A DNA stretch of 32,441 nt, from positions 1-32,441 of the forward strand of contig DAHY01000010.1 in the NCBI GenBank assembly GCA_002498605.1. Direction: 5' to 3'. Below the pieces are notes generated by a model that did no database searches, had not been told where the DNA came from, and saw only the letters and a list, made by a program, of their open reading frames with translations. This DNA is from Methanomassiliicoccaceae archaeon UBA404. GTDB lineage: Archaea > Thermoplasmatota > Thermoplasmata > Methanomassiliicoccales > Methanomethylophilaceae. The stretch's first letter is position 1; each line of letters begins with the position of its first letter. A program made the position numbers and the translations under genes. Positions 15,212 through 25,000 of this stretch are shown here, piece by piece.

Positions 15212-16834
15212 TCACGCCCTCTGATCTTCAGGTACAATCAAGGCTTCTTCCAATGCTTTGGCTTCCTCTTTGTTTTTGACCTTCCAGTCCGCAAGAGGCA
15301 TTGAGAATTTGGCCTCAGTCTCTCTGCGGTATTCCGGGCCTCCGTTGTAAGCACAGAAGGGTATGACTTTGAGTTCGGGTGTGATGTAGTGTATGGCGCA
15401 GCGTTCCGTTCTGGTAACGTCATAGTTGTACGAGTCCTGGAAGTGCATACCTCCCACATACATCATCTTCCAAGAGAAGCTTGCAAGGGTGTCTTTGGAT
15501 TTGTTTCCCATGATTCCCGTGAGTACTTCCTTGAATTTCTTTTTGGTCAGTCCTTCCGGCATCTTGCTTTCGTCGACCGTCTTGTCGATAAGTTTCAGCA
15601 CACTGATTGCTTTGAGTTTCTTGAATCTTGATTTTGACATTTTCAGGGCTATCTCGTTCAACCCGTCGGAGAATGTCGTCACGTCAACGAACCGGGGCAA
15701 CGGAGTCACAGATCCGTCTTCGGCCTGGAACAGATAGGTTGCAAGACCGCAGTGGGGATGGGTGGTGAACGTTACCATGTTATCCGCCAGGAATTCCGAA
15801 GCAAAGTTCGATATGGGCGTTACGACGGGTACGGGGTACCAATCCTCCGGATCGGCGTAACCGGTCTGTTCGCCGAATTTTTTCACCAAATCGGTTAAGG
15901 TTATCCTTCCCTCGGAAACCTCTTCTTTGGTTATTCTTCCGGTGAACGCAACAGGCTGGAAGTTTATTCCGCGGACCACTTCGGAGTGCTCAAAGGCGAA
16001 ATCCGTTATGGCTCCGATCTGGTGGTCGTTGACGCCGCGGACCAAAGTGGGCACGAGAACAATCGAGGGGGACCTTCCGGTTTCTTTCTTAAGTCTCTTG
16101 CAGTTTTCAATAACCTGTACCTTCGTATCGAACATTTTCCGGTCTCTGGCCTGAAGATATACGTCATCGGACACACCGTCGAACGAAAGGTAGATTGTGT
16201 TCATGCCCGCTTCCATGCAGGCTTTGAGTTTCTCGTATTTTCTGGCGAATTCCAATCCGTTGGTTGCGACCATTATCTGCGCGAATTTCAGTTCTTTCGC
16301 TTTGGCAATGACCTCAACGATTTTCGGATACACGGTAGGTTCTCCGCCGGAGAACTGAACCGCGGTACATTTTATGGGTTCTTCGGCGCGAAGAGCCTCC
16401 AGCATCGCAACCACTTCTTCGAAAGTGGGCTCATATACGTATCCCGCTTCGTTCGCATTGGCAAAACATATGGGACAGTTCATGTTGCACCTGTTGGTTA
16501 AATCTATTAATGCCAACGAAGTGCAGGACTTAACGTCGAATCTTCTGCCGTCGATCAAAAAGTTTACATTTTCTCCTTCCGCCAAGGATTTGTCATGGGG
16601 ATTTTTCAGCCCTATACCGTCGTAAGCAAAGTGTTCTGCCCTCAGGTATGCTTTTACATCGGACCAGTAAACATCCGAGAAAGCTCCGTGCTCGGGACAT
16701 TCTTTGTCCATGTACACTTTACCGTCTTTTTCGTAAACAGTTGCTTCTAAAATTTTCCCGCATTCGGGGCACAGAGACTCCGTCTTCTTGGGAAGTCCTT
16801 TTGGAAGTGAGCTTGGTTGCGTTGTTGAAGACAT
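15212..16834 (-). CDS. tes: tetraether lipid synthase (Tes)-type radical SAM protein
   Basis: This 540-residue protein has an N-terminal rubredoxin-like zinc/iron site (CPEC at 22-25 and CPEHG at 46-50), then the radical SAM motif CNMNCPIC (Cys116, 120, 123) and the SAM segment QFSGGEPTVYP. The C-terminal part carries more cysteines (HPHCG, ERCAIHY, PFCAYNGG), as expected for extra Fe-S clusters. This layout matches the MJ0619/MA_1486 family, which joins the C16 ends of two archaeol lipids to form macrocyclic archaeol or GDGT. The order tes-ferredoxin-reductase matches that of Methanosarcina acetivorans. AAGAAGG lies upstream of the ATG, and TATATTTC at 16863-16870 is a likely promoter element on this strand. 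Confidence 0.87.
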   Translation of the reverse strand: MSSTTQPSSLPKGLPKKTESLCPECGKILEATVYEKDGKVYMDKECPEHGAFSDVYWSDVKAYLRAEHFAYDGIGLKNPHDKSLAEGENVNFLIDGRRFDVKSCTSLALIDLTNRCNMNCPICFANANEAGYVYEPTFEEVVAMLEALRAEEPIKCTAVQFSGGEPTVYPKIVEVIAKAKELKFAQIMVATNGLEFARKYEKLKACMEAGMNTIYLSFDGVSDDVYLQARDRKMFDTKVQVIENCKRLKKETGRSPSIVLVPTLVRGVNDHQIGAITDFAFEHSEVVRGINFQPVAFTGRITKEEVSEGRITLTDLVKKFGEQTGYADPEDWYPVPVVTPISNFASEFLADNMVTFTTHPHCGLATYLFQAEDGSVTPLPRFVDVTTFSDGLNEIALKMSKSRFKKLKAISVLKLIDKTVDESKMPEGLTKKKFKEVLTGIMGNKSKDTLASFSWKMMYVGGMHFQDSYNYDVTRTERCAIHYITPELKVIPFCAYNGGPEYRRETEAKFSMPLADWKVKNKEEAKALEEALIVPEDQRA

Positions 16835-16968
16835 GATTTACCTTCTTTGTTTAATGGACAGGTATATTTCTTACTATTAATAACACATTGTTACCTTATT
16901 GGGTTATAACGGAAGATTATACTAACTGTTATTACGACGTTTATGTCGGTTAAAAAGAATTTATTCCC
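16835..16968. promoter_or_regulatory. divergent promoter region between tes and the giant lamin-tail protein gene
   Basis: This 134 bp spacer is AT-rich. A TATA-like element for tes lies at 16863-16870 (read on minus). For the plus gene the best candidate is TTAAAAAG near 16950-16957, which is too close to ATG 16969 for a standard leaderless start, so the promoter or the annotated start is uncertain. Confidence 0.4.
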
Positions 16969-19900
16969 ATGGGGAATGCAAAAGATAACAGGGGCAACAT
17001 GCCGTTTACCGTCATTGCGGTTACGGTGCTTGTTGTTTCCATAAGTTACGGAGCGATCTGTTTCGGAATCTCCGACACTGAAGAAACCGCGGCCGGAATA
17101 ACGGATGAATTAAGACAGCTTGAAGAAACAGTGAGCAAAACCGAGTCCTTCGTCAACCGGGGCATGGGTGAATTGCTTATCTCCGTCGGTAAAAAAAGCG
17201 GCACCCTGTCTTCCAAAGCGGACAGTTTTCAATCCTGTTCGGAAATATGGTTGGAAAAACAGTTTCCTTCCTTTGACGGAGCAGTAAAAATAACCCCGTC
17301 GGATTTTGATGTGGAATTGTATACCGAATCCCTCCGAACGGTTGACGGGGGAAGGATGCCGACTTATCTTCGGGCCGAAGGTACTTTAACGGCAAAATTC
17401 GACAACGGTTCCGGTTCCGTGGAAAGAACTCTGAACATTCGCTCGGACGGCAGTTGCGCTTTGCCTTTGGTCGAAGAGATGGGGTCTCTTTTTGAAATCG
17501 GGTTGCAGGGGGAAGGATCCGTTCTGTCTCAGATGATGTCCTATCAGCTCACTTCTTTGGCCCAGGAGAGAGTCATACAGGGATACGGTTCTTTGGCCGC
17601 CACGGGGAGCATGGGGACGAAACAGATTCTGACGGCCGAAGATGTGGAACGATCGTACAGAAGCTGCGTGACGGCACTGGAACTTCTTTGCTTCAGGGAT
17701 TCGGCGGAGGGATTTCTGACAGAATCGGGACATATGGATTTAGCGGACCTGATTGCGTCGGAAGACGGTTTTCTCACTATGGATATGGGGGCGGTTTACG
17801 CACAGGCACTGATTTCGGTTGCGGATGATTTGATTCTGCAATGGGCGGATTATTTTTACGGAAATGTAATTGCGGACTTTTTGGACAAGGCCAACGATAA
17901 AGTGAAAAACGCCTGGGACGCCCTTGTGGGATTCTTTACCGGCAAAGACACAATGTCCGCCGCCCCGTACATAAGGGAAATAATGGAGAAAAACGGGTAT
18001 TCGGAATCGGATTACCGGTATCTGATGAACGGTTCCGTCATGACATATTATGTTCGGTCAACATCGATAACCAGGATAATCGATGACGAGGAGCATACAA
18101 TAACCGTCGGCGGATTCACTAACAGTTTGGAATATCCGCGCGTGGATATTCTGGAATGGGGCGGAATCAAAAACTTCAAAAGCGAATACCGTGCCGGAAC
18201 CAATGAAATCAGAGAATGGACGAGAAGCGTACTGAACACGGCGGCGGTAAGAGTCGGTAACGACAGAACGCTGGGTCAGGTATCGATTCCGGTTGTGTTC
18301 GATGACGATAAACCATTCACCGAAGACGTGATGGACGCCGTAACAGGATCTCTGTCCGGGTTGAACGGAGATTTGGAACATGCGGTTGAAAAATCGATTT
18401 CCGAGCAGACGATTTACGATCCGTTCTACAGTGCCATATGCGAAAAACTTACACGGGAATTTGATTCCGCTTTCGGAATTGACAATTTGAAAAAGAGTAT
18501 GGTTGAAAGCGTGGATTTAAGAACAACCGAACAAAGGCTGCTGAATTCCGGACTGGATTCCGAAGATGTGGATTTTTTGATGGACTCGCTCAGATCTGCG
18601 CTGTATGATGAAAATATAGTCTCGTCTTACCGGTCGGCGGCAGAAGAAATGCTGGAAAGGTTTGACGTACTGCTCAGAGTTCCGGGAAGTCAAAGCGGTC
18701 TTATCAAAGATTTTCTGATAATGATAAGCGAAAAAATACTGCCGGCAATGGCTCTGGCATATAACATGCCCGAACGCATGATGACCCTTTGCAGGGAAAT
18801 GTGCGATAACATGGACCTGAGTCCTTACAACGGACTTTCGGAACTTTCGACCGAGAGATATTTCCTTCTCGGCGGCGATAACGGTTCCGCCAGGGAATTC
18901 ATAACCGTAAATGACGGTTTGTCCCCCGCAATAGAGATACTGGGTCCCAACAGCAATTTGGATGATTGTATTCATTACGTCGGATTCAACGAAAAACAGG
19001 GTGCGTCTTTTTGCACTGTTTTCAGAGTCGTGCTGACCGATGAATTGGAATACATCGCAGAAGGCCAAAGTTCGGAAGCGGCGATACTGGGTATCAGCGA
19101 TTCGTTCATCTCCGGTACTGTGCCGATAACCGTGGATTTGAAAATTCCCGTCATCAGCGGATGGGAATTATCGGGGGTGTACGGATACAAAGCCAGTAAC
19201 ACCATACTGAGCGACGGGTGGGAGCTGTTGATTAAAGTTCTCGATCCTTTGCTCAAACCTCTCAGAGAATTGATGAAAATAATCAACGAAATAATTTCTA
19301 TAATGGGGCCGGCGCTGATGGAGATTGCGAATTATGCTTCGGCCGTCATAGAAAAGCTGTATTCGGCGATAATAAATCCGATTATGGAAATCAAATCTTT
19401 TGTGGAGGGCGAACTCGACTCCATTATGAATAAAACCGTGGGCGGGTTCACCGATGTGGTCGAGTTTATATTCAAAGCGACATTGAAAAAGCAGACCGTC
19501 GGACTTTCATTCCTTGGATTTACTCTGAAATTCAGCACGGACATCGCCTCCCTGGTGAAAAACATAAAAAATGTACTTATCGTCGAACTGTCCGGAGAAT
19601 TGGCGGGTCTGTTCATCAACTGCGAAATGACCATAAAAGAACGGGATCTCAGCACCGGCAAAGATCGGTTCATCACATCCGGCATAAGCATTACCGGCAA
19701 CGACTGGAACCTTAATCTGAAATTGGATCCTATGCTGAAAACCGGGGATCGGCTGGCTTCGTTGGATGGAGTGGTGCGAAACACTTCGGTGAACATGGTG
19801 TTTCCGTATGCCGTGCAGTACCGGGAAGCCGGCGTGAAGCTTTCGGATATTGACGGAATAGGAGATATGCTGTCCAACATTCCCCTGCCCGCGGTCGGCA

Positions 19901-21009
19901 TGAAAGGCAGTTTGGATGCGGGACTTAATCTGAAGTACGACATACCGTTCAAAATCGGAGTGGTTGTGAATGAATTTGAATCCAATCCCCCGGGAAACGA
20001 TGTGGGAAACGAATGGGTTGAACTTTACAATTCTTCGGGGAAGAGCGTGGATATCACCGGTTATACATTGGTGGCGGGTTCCAATACGGAGCTTAAGCGA
20101 ATGGTGTTGGGAGAGAAAATACTGGCACCGAGAGAATTGTACGTGATAAATTTGGAAAGTCACATGGTTTTGATAAACGATAAAAACGAAGTGCTGAACG
20201 GAGAGTGTATCATTCTCCTTGATGAAACGGGTGCGGAGATAGACCGATCCATTGTAGGAAAGGATCGGGAAAACAGCAGCTATACGTGGCAGAGGGTTGC
20301 CGACGGAGCCACGGACTGGGTCTTTGCCGAGGGAACTCCGGGCACCGGAAACTGCGGCGGTTTTGTCAACGGAGAACTGGTAAAAGGCATGATGCTCAGT
20401 ATTTTCAAGGAATCCGCAATAAAAACCATGAACCAGATGGGGGGCGTTCTGAACGGCACGGAAGATTTGAGCGAATTCCTCAAACGCGCCATACAGGATG
20501 CCATTACCGTAGCAATCGAAAGGATTGCCGGATGTTTGATAGAAGCCTCCCTGTTCGTATCTTTCGATGTGTCGGATATGAGCGGTTCTTCGTCAACGGG
20601 ATTGAAGCTGGCATTATCCATAAATTCCAAAACGGTGGGGGATACGATAAAGTATCTTGTCGGGCAGATTCAGGCTTTGTTGTTCAATATGGAAAATCCT
20701 TACGGAATAGACGGGCGGGCTCTGCCGTATGACAATATTCACCTTTCCGTAACGGTTCACAGCGGCATAGGCACTCCGAAATTCCTCAATAAAGCAAACG
20801 GAATTCCGACCGTGGATGTCGGAATTTACGCTTCAAGCAACCTGTCGGGACTGAGCGCTCTGACCGGAAGGGATATCGGCAAATGGTCGGTTACCGCAGG
20901 CATAATTTTAGAGGATTGTCCTTCGGTTCTGTTGCCTTCGGTGATAAAAACCGACCCTGAGAAGAAGACGGATTTGTGGCTTGTCAGAGCCGAGATAGGC
21001 CGGGTTTGA
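16969..21009 (+). CDS. giant membrane-anchored protein with a lamin-tail domain (LTD)
   Basis: This 1346-residue protein begins with a short charged segment (AKDNRGN) and one hydrophobic helix (about residues 12-34, PFTVIAVTVLVVSISYGAIC), a pattern like TadE- or pilin-like anchors, so most of it is probably outside the cell. A lamin-tail domain lies at about residues 998-1121: VVNEFESNPPG, EWVELYNSSGKSVDITGYTL, and the closing WVFAEGTPGTGN. Before it is a long helical stretch with hydrophobic periodicity (about 755-830), possibly a stalk or membrane-associated bundle; the flanks are beta-rich. Cysteines are few. LTDs occur in many large secreted archaeal and bacterial proteins, but the remaining 1200 residues I cannot assign. 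It appears monocistronic; nog1 has its own promoter. Confidence 0.8.
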   Translation: MGNAKDNRGNMPFTVIAVTVLVVSISYGAICFGISDTEETAAGITDELRQLEETVSKTESFVNRGMGELLISVGKKSGTLSSKADSFQSCSEIWLEKQFPSFDGAVKITPSDFDVELYTESLRTVDGGRMPTYLRAEGTLTAKFDNGSGSVERTLNIRSDGSCALPLVEEMGSLFEIGLQGEGSVLSQMMSYQLTSLAQERVIQGYGSLAATGSMGTKQILTAEDVERSYRSCVTALELLCFRDSAEGFLTESGHMDLADLIASEDGFLTMDMGAVYAQALISVADDLILQWADYFYGNVIADFLDKANDKVKNAWDALVGFFTGKDTMSAAPYIREIMEKNGYSESDYRYLMNGSVMTYYVRSTSITRIIDDEEHTITVGGFTNSLEYPRVDILEWGGIKNFKSEYRAGTNEIREWTRSVLNTAAVRVGNDRTLGQVSIPVVFDDDKPFTEDVMDAVTGSLSGLNGDLEHAVEKSISEQTIYDPFYSAICEKLTREFDSAFGIDNLKKSMVESVDLRTTEQRLLNSGLDSEDVDFLMDSLRSALYDENIVSSYRSAAEEMLERFDVLLRVPGSQSGLIKDFLIMISEKILPAMALAYNMPERMMTLCREMCDNMDLSPYNGLSELSTERYFLLGGDNGSAREFITVNDGLSPAIEILGPNSNLDDCIHYVGFNEKQGASFCTVFRVVLTDELEYIAEGQSSEAAILGISDSFISGTVPITVDLKIPVISGWELSGVYGYKASNTILSDGWELLIKVLDPLLKPLRELMKIINEIISIMGPALMEIANYASAVIEKLYSAIINPIMEIKSFVEGELDSIMNKTVGGFTDVVEFIFKATLKKQTVGLSFLGFTLKFSTDIASLVKNIKNVLIVELSGELAGLFINCEMTIKERDLSTGKDRFITSGISITGNDWNLNLKLDPMLKTGDRLASLDGVVRNTSVNMVFPYAVQYREAGVKLSDIDGIGDMLSNIPLPAVGMKGSLDAGLNLKYDIPFKIGVVVNEFESNPPGNDVGNEWVELYNSSGKSVDITGYTLVAGSNTELKRMVLGEKILAPRELYVINLESHMVLINDKNEVLNGECIILLDETGAEIDRSIVGKDRENSSYTWQRVADGATDWVFAEGTPGTGNCGGFVNGELVKGMMLSIFKESAIKTMNQMGGVLNGTEDLSEFLKRAIQDAITVAIERIAGCLIEASLFVSFDVSDMSGSSSTGLKLALSINSKTVGDTIKYLVGQIQALLFNMENPYGIDGRALPYDNIHLSVTVHSGIGTPKFLNKANGIPTVDVGIYASSNLSGLSALTGRDIGKWSVTAGIILEDCPSVLLPSVIKTDPEKKTDLWLVRAEIGRV

Positions 21010-21013
21010 GAAC

Positions 21014-21024
21014 CTATATTATAT
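21014..21024 (+). promoter_or_regulatory. TATA-like promoter box of nog1-polC
   Basis: CTATATTATAT is centred about 32 nt upstream of the nog1 ATG at 21052, implying a 5' leader of only a few nucleotides. It follows the stop of the giant protein gene within 5 bp, separating the two transcription units. Confidence 0.55.
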
Positions 21025-21051
21025 CCCTTCCCTATCGTACAACGTGGTCAT

Positions 21052-22026
21052 ATGCAACGGGGAATACCGACAGTACTCACTTCCGAAGAATTAATGGATA
21101 AGGCATTCGGCAGGGCATCCAAGATTTCCAAAAGGGGCCCGACGTCAGTGGACGGCAGGAGATTAACGGCTTTAGCCAGAATTACGGCTTCGGGGGATAT
21201 TGTCACTTCAACGCTGTCCGGTTATGTTCAGCGCTTCCCCAGAGTCGATAAAAAAGACGATTTCTTCCCTCAGCTGGTGGATCTTGTCATAGGTCTCGAC
21301 GAATACAAAAAATCCCTGGGTGCCCTGAATTGGGCTGCGGGACGCGTTGACCGTTTAAAAAATGAAACTTTGAGAGAAATCCGCCGCAGCAAGGATGTTG
21401 CTTACATCGAATCGGCCAGAAGAGGATTTTACGGACGTATGACGTCCTATCTGAAACAGATATCGGGGGATTTGCTGTTTCTGCAGGATGCCAAAAATAA
21501 ATTCAGACAGTTTCCCACCGTAAGGCCGAACGTCCCCACCGTCGTTATAGCCGGATTTCCGAATGTGGGCAAGAGCAGCCTTATGAGGGAACTGAGCACC
21601 GCAACGCCGGAAATAGCCCCTTATCCTTTTACGACAAAAGGAATAGTTATAGGGCACATCGAAGACGGCTGGCACAAGTATCAGATAATCGATACGCCGG
21701 GATTGCTCGACAGAAGTTTCGAAGACCGTAACGATATTGAAAAACAAGCGGTACTGGCTCTCAGATACCTCACCAACGTTATGGTGTTCATGCTGGATCC
21801 TTCGGAATCCTGCGGATACTCCATGGAAAAACAAAATGCTCTGTTGAAATCCGTGAAAGAAGGTTTTGCCGGCGTTGACATAATCGTTGTCGAAAGCAAA
21901 TCCGATATCATAAAAACAGACAGCGGAAATTTGCACTTTTCGGCACACACCGGAGAAAATCTGGAAGAACTGAGAAACATTATTCTGAATAAACTGAGGA
22001 ATATGGCGGCTGTTGGAAATGAATAA
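21052..22026 (+). CDS. Nog1-family GTPase, ribosome biogenesis
   Basis: This 324-residue protein has the Nog1 helical N-terminus (RRSKDVAYIESARRGFYGRM region at about 104-123), then a GTPase domain: G1 GFPNVGKSS, G2 around PYPFTTKGI, G3 DTPGLLDR and G5 SAHTG. Where G4 normally reads NKxD, this protein has ESKSD, with Ser in place of Asn. Nog1 GTPases act in late large-subunit assembly in eukaryotes, and the archaeal proteins are taken to do the same. The stop lies 8 nt inside the start of the DNA polymerase D large-subunit gene, so the two are coupled. Confidence 0.9.
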   Translation: MQRGIPTVLTSEELMDKAFGRASKISKRGPTSVDGRRLTALARITASGDIVTSTLSGYVQRFPRVDKKDDFFPQLVDLVIGLDEYKKSLGALNWAAGRVDRLKNETLREIRRSKDVAYIESARRGFYGRMTSYLKQISGDLLFLQDAKNKFRQFPTVRPNVPTVVIAGFPNVGKSSLMRELSTATPEIAPYPFTTKGIVIGHIEDGWHKYQIIDTPGLLDRSFEDRNDIEKQAVLALRYLTNVMVFMLDPSESCGYSMEKQNALLKSVKEGFAGVDIIVVESKSDIIKTDSGNLHFSAHTGENLEELRNIILNKLRNMAAVGNE

Positions 22027-25000
22027 AGGGCCCGCGGCAAGCGATGAGATGCGTCAATACTTCTCCAAACTTGCAAGACAGAAAGATGAATGTTATGCCG
22101 TGGCCACAGAGGCCAAAAAATTGGGGATAGACCCGGAACCCTACGTTGAAGTTCCTCAGGCAGAAGATTTGGCTTCCCGAGTGGAAGAATTACTGAGGGA
22201 TTATCAGGTTGAGGGCGTGGCAGAAGACATCAGGAGGCTCACTGCGGAATATAAAAACAGAGAACTTGTGTCTTTGCTGGTTGCCAAAGAAGTTGCCAAA
22301 AGACCGGCGGAAAGCTTGGAAAAGGCCTTGGACAGAGCAATACGGGTCGGACTTGCCGTGCTGACCGAGGGTATTCTGGTTGCTCCGCTGGAAGGTATCG
22401 CGGACGTGAAAGTAAAGCAGAATTATGACGGAACCGAATTCGTCGATCTTATGTTGGCGGGTCCGATCAGAGCCGCGGGGGGTACCGCACAGGCGATGAG
22501 TGTTCTGATTGCCGATGTTGTCCGGAGAGAACTGAATCTCGGTCGTTATCAACCCACCGAACAGGAAATAGCCAGATTCGACGAGGAGATTACGTTATAC
22601 AGACAGCAACAGCATCTGCAATATACTCCGACATCTCAGGAAATAGATCTGATTGTCAGAAACTGCCCTGTAATGGTTGACGGGGAAGGCACCGAACAGG
22701 TGGAAATATCAGGATTCAGGGATTTGCCCCGCATTGAAACCAACAAGGTCAGGGGCGGTGCATGTTTGGTCATAGCCGAAGGGTTGTGCCAGAAAGCCGC
22801 AAAAATCAAAAAACACGTGGACACGTTGAAAATCGACGGTTGGGATTTCATCGGCAAATATTTGGAAGCCCATGCCCCGGCAAGAAAAGATGATAACGAA
22901 GAATCAAAAAAGACAATCTATCCCGAAGAGACTTATTTGGCGGATATTATCGCAGGAAGACCCATCTTCGGATATCCCAGCAGAGTGGGCGGCTTCCGTT
23001 TGAGGTACGGCAGAGCAAGAACCACCGGACTTGCGGCTCTTGCTTTCAGTCCCGCGACGATGTATGCAATGGAAGAGTTCATGGCTATCGGCACTCAGTT
23101 AAAAACCGAAAGGCCCGGGAAAGGATGCGTGGTTACGCCCTGCGACGAACTTGAAGGCCCCATCGTTGTATTGGACAACGGAGATATGATTTACTGTCAT
23201 ACCGTCGAGGAAGTTCAGGAAGTACGGTCCCGCATCGTCCGCATTATAGATAACGGGGAAGTTCTGGTACCTTTCGGAGAATTCTGCGAAAACAACCGCA
23301 GACTCGTACCTCCGGGATATTGTCCCGAGTGGCACAAACAGGAGATAAAAGCCAAGGGAGAACTCCCGGAGGACTGGGAATCCCCGACCTACGAACGTGC
23401 CAAAGAAATGAGTATGGAACTCGGTGTTCCTTTACACCCGAAGTACACTCTGTTTTGGTCCGATTTCGATATTAACGATATCATTCAACTCAGAAAATAT
23501 ATGTTGGAGGTCGGATCGTACAACGAAGGTAACATATCCCTCCCGAACGAGGAACATATCAAACAGACTCTGGAAAACCTTGGCGCTCTTCACAGATTGA
23601 GGAACGGACGCATAGGAATTTTCAAACGTTACAGCAGTGTTATACTCGACTGTCTTAATTTAAAATCCGAAAACGGAAACATAGTGGAGAAGGGGGAGTT
23701 CGGAGGAGAGACTTCGTTGGATGCCGTCAGCAAAGCTATCGGTTTCGAAGTAAGATCCAAGGGCGGTACCCGAATAGGCATGAGGATGGGGCGTCCGGAA
23801 AAAGCGTTCCAAAGAGAAATGATTCCTCGGGCCAACTGTCTTTTCCCCGTCGGATCCGGTATGGATTCGAACAAGGATTTGATTACGGCAATCGAGACCG
23901 TCAAAAAATCTGCAAGCATACGCTCCGCGAAAGCCGACATGCAGTTACAGGTGGGATCCAGAAGATGCCCCTCATGCAATAAAATCACATGGAGGTCCTG
24001 GTGCAGAGATTGCGAAACTCATACGGTTTCCGAAAGCGGACAGAGAAATTCCGGTTTCGGAGGCATAAGCACCATGCCCGTGGATTTGGACGCGGAACTG
24101 ACCGCGGCCTGCGAACGTCTCGGCGAACGGAAACCCAAAGTCCTCAGATGCGTTCCGGCCCTCAGATCAAAGAAGAAAGTTCCGGAGGCTCTTGAAAAAG
24201 GGATACTGAGAGCAAAGAACGACCTTGTCGTAAACAAAGACGGAACCATCCGTTACGATATGACGGATATTCCCCTCACGCATTTCAAACCCCGGGAGAT
24301 TGAACTTTCCGTTGAAAGGGCCATAGAATTGGGATATACCCATGATTGGAACGGCGAGCCGCTGACGGACCCGAACCAAATTTGCGAATTAAAGGTTCAG
24401 GATATCGTCCCTCCCAAAGAATGCGGAGACTTTATGGTCAAGGTTGCCGAATTCGTTGACGACGAACTTGAGAAACTTTACAAACTCAACCGGTTCTACA
24501 ACGTATCGAACCGCGAGGATTTGATCGGACATGTGGCTTTCGGTCTGGCACCTCATACTTCGGGAGGTATCCTGTGCAGAATCATAGGATATACCTCCGC
24601 CAGAGGATGTTACGGACATCCCTTTTTCCATGCGGCAAAGAGAAGAAACTGCGACGGGGACGAGGACTGTATCATTCTCGCCATGGATGCGTTGCTGAAT
24701 TTCTCTTTCAGCTTTTTGCCAAGTTCCAGAGGCGGAATGATGGATGCCCCGTTGGTTCTTACCACAAGATTGGATCCCAACGAAATTGACAAGGAAGCCC
24801 ACAATGTGGATTGTTTGAGGGAGTATCCTTTGGAGCTTTATCACGCCGCAATGGAAGTTTCCGAAACCAATGCCGTGAAAGGAATTATGGATCTTATCGA
24901 AAGCAGAGTAGGCACCACCGCTCAATACGAGGGATTGGGTTTCACCCACGATACGTCCGACATAGCCGAGGGTCCCAAATTCTCGGCCTACATTCTCTTT

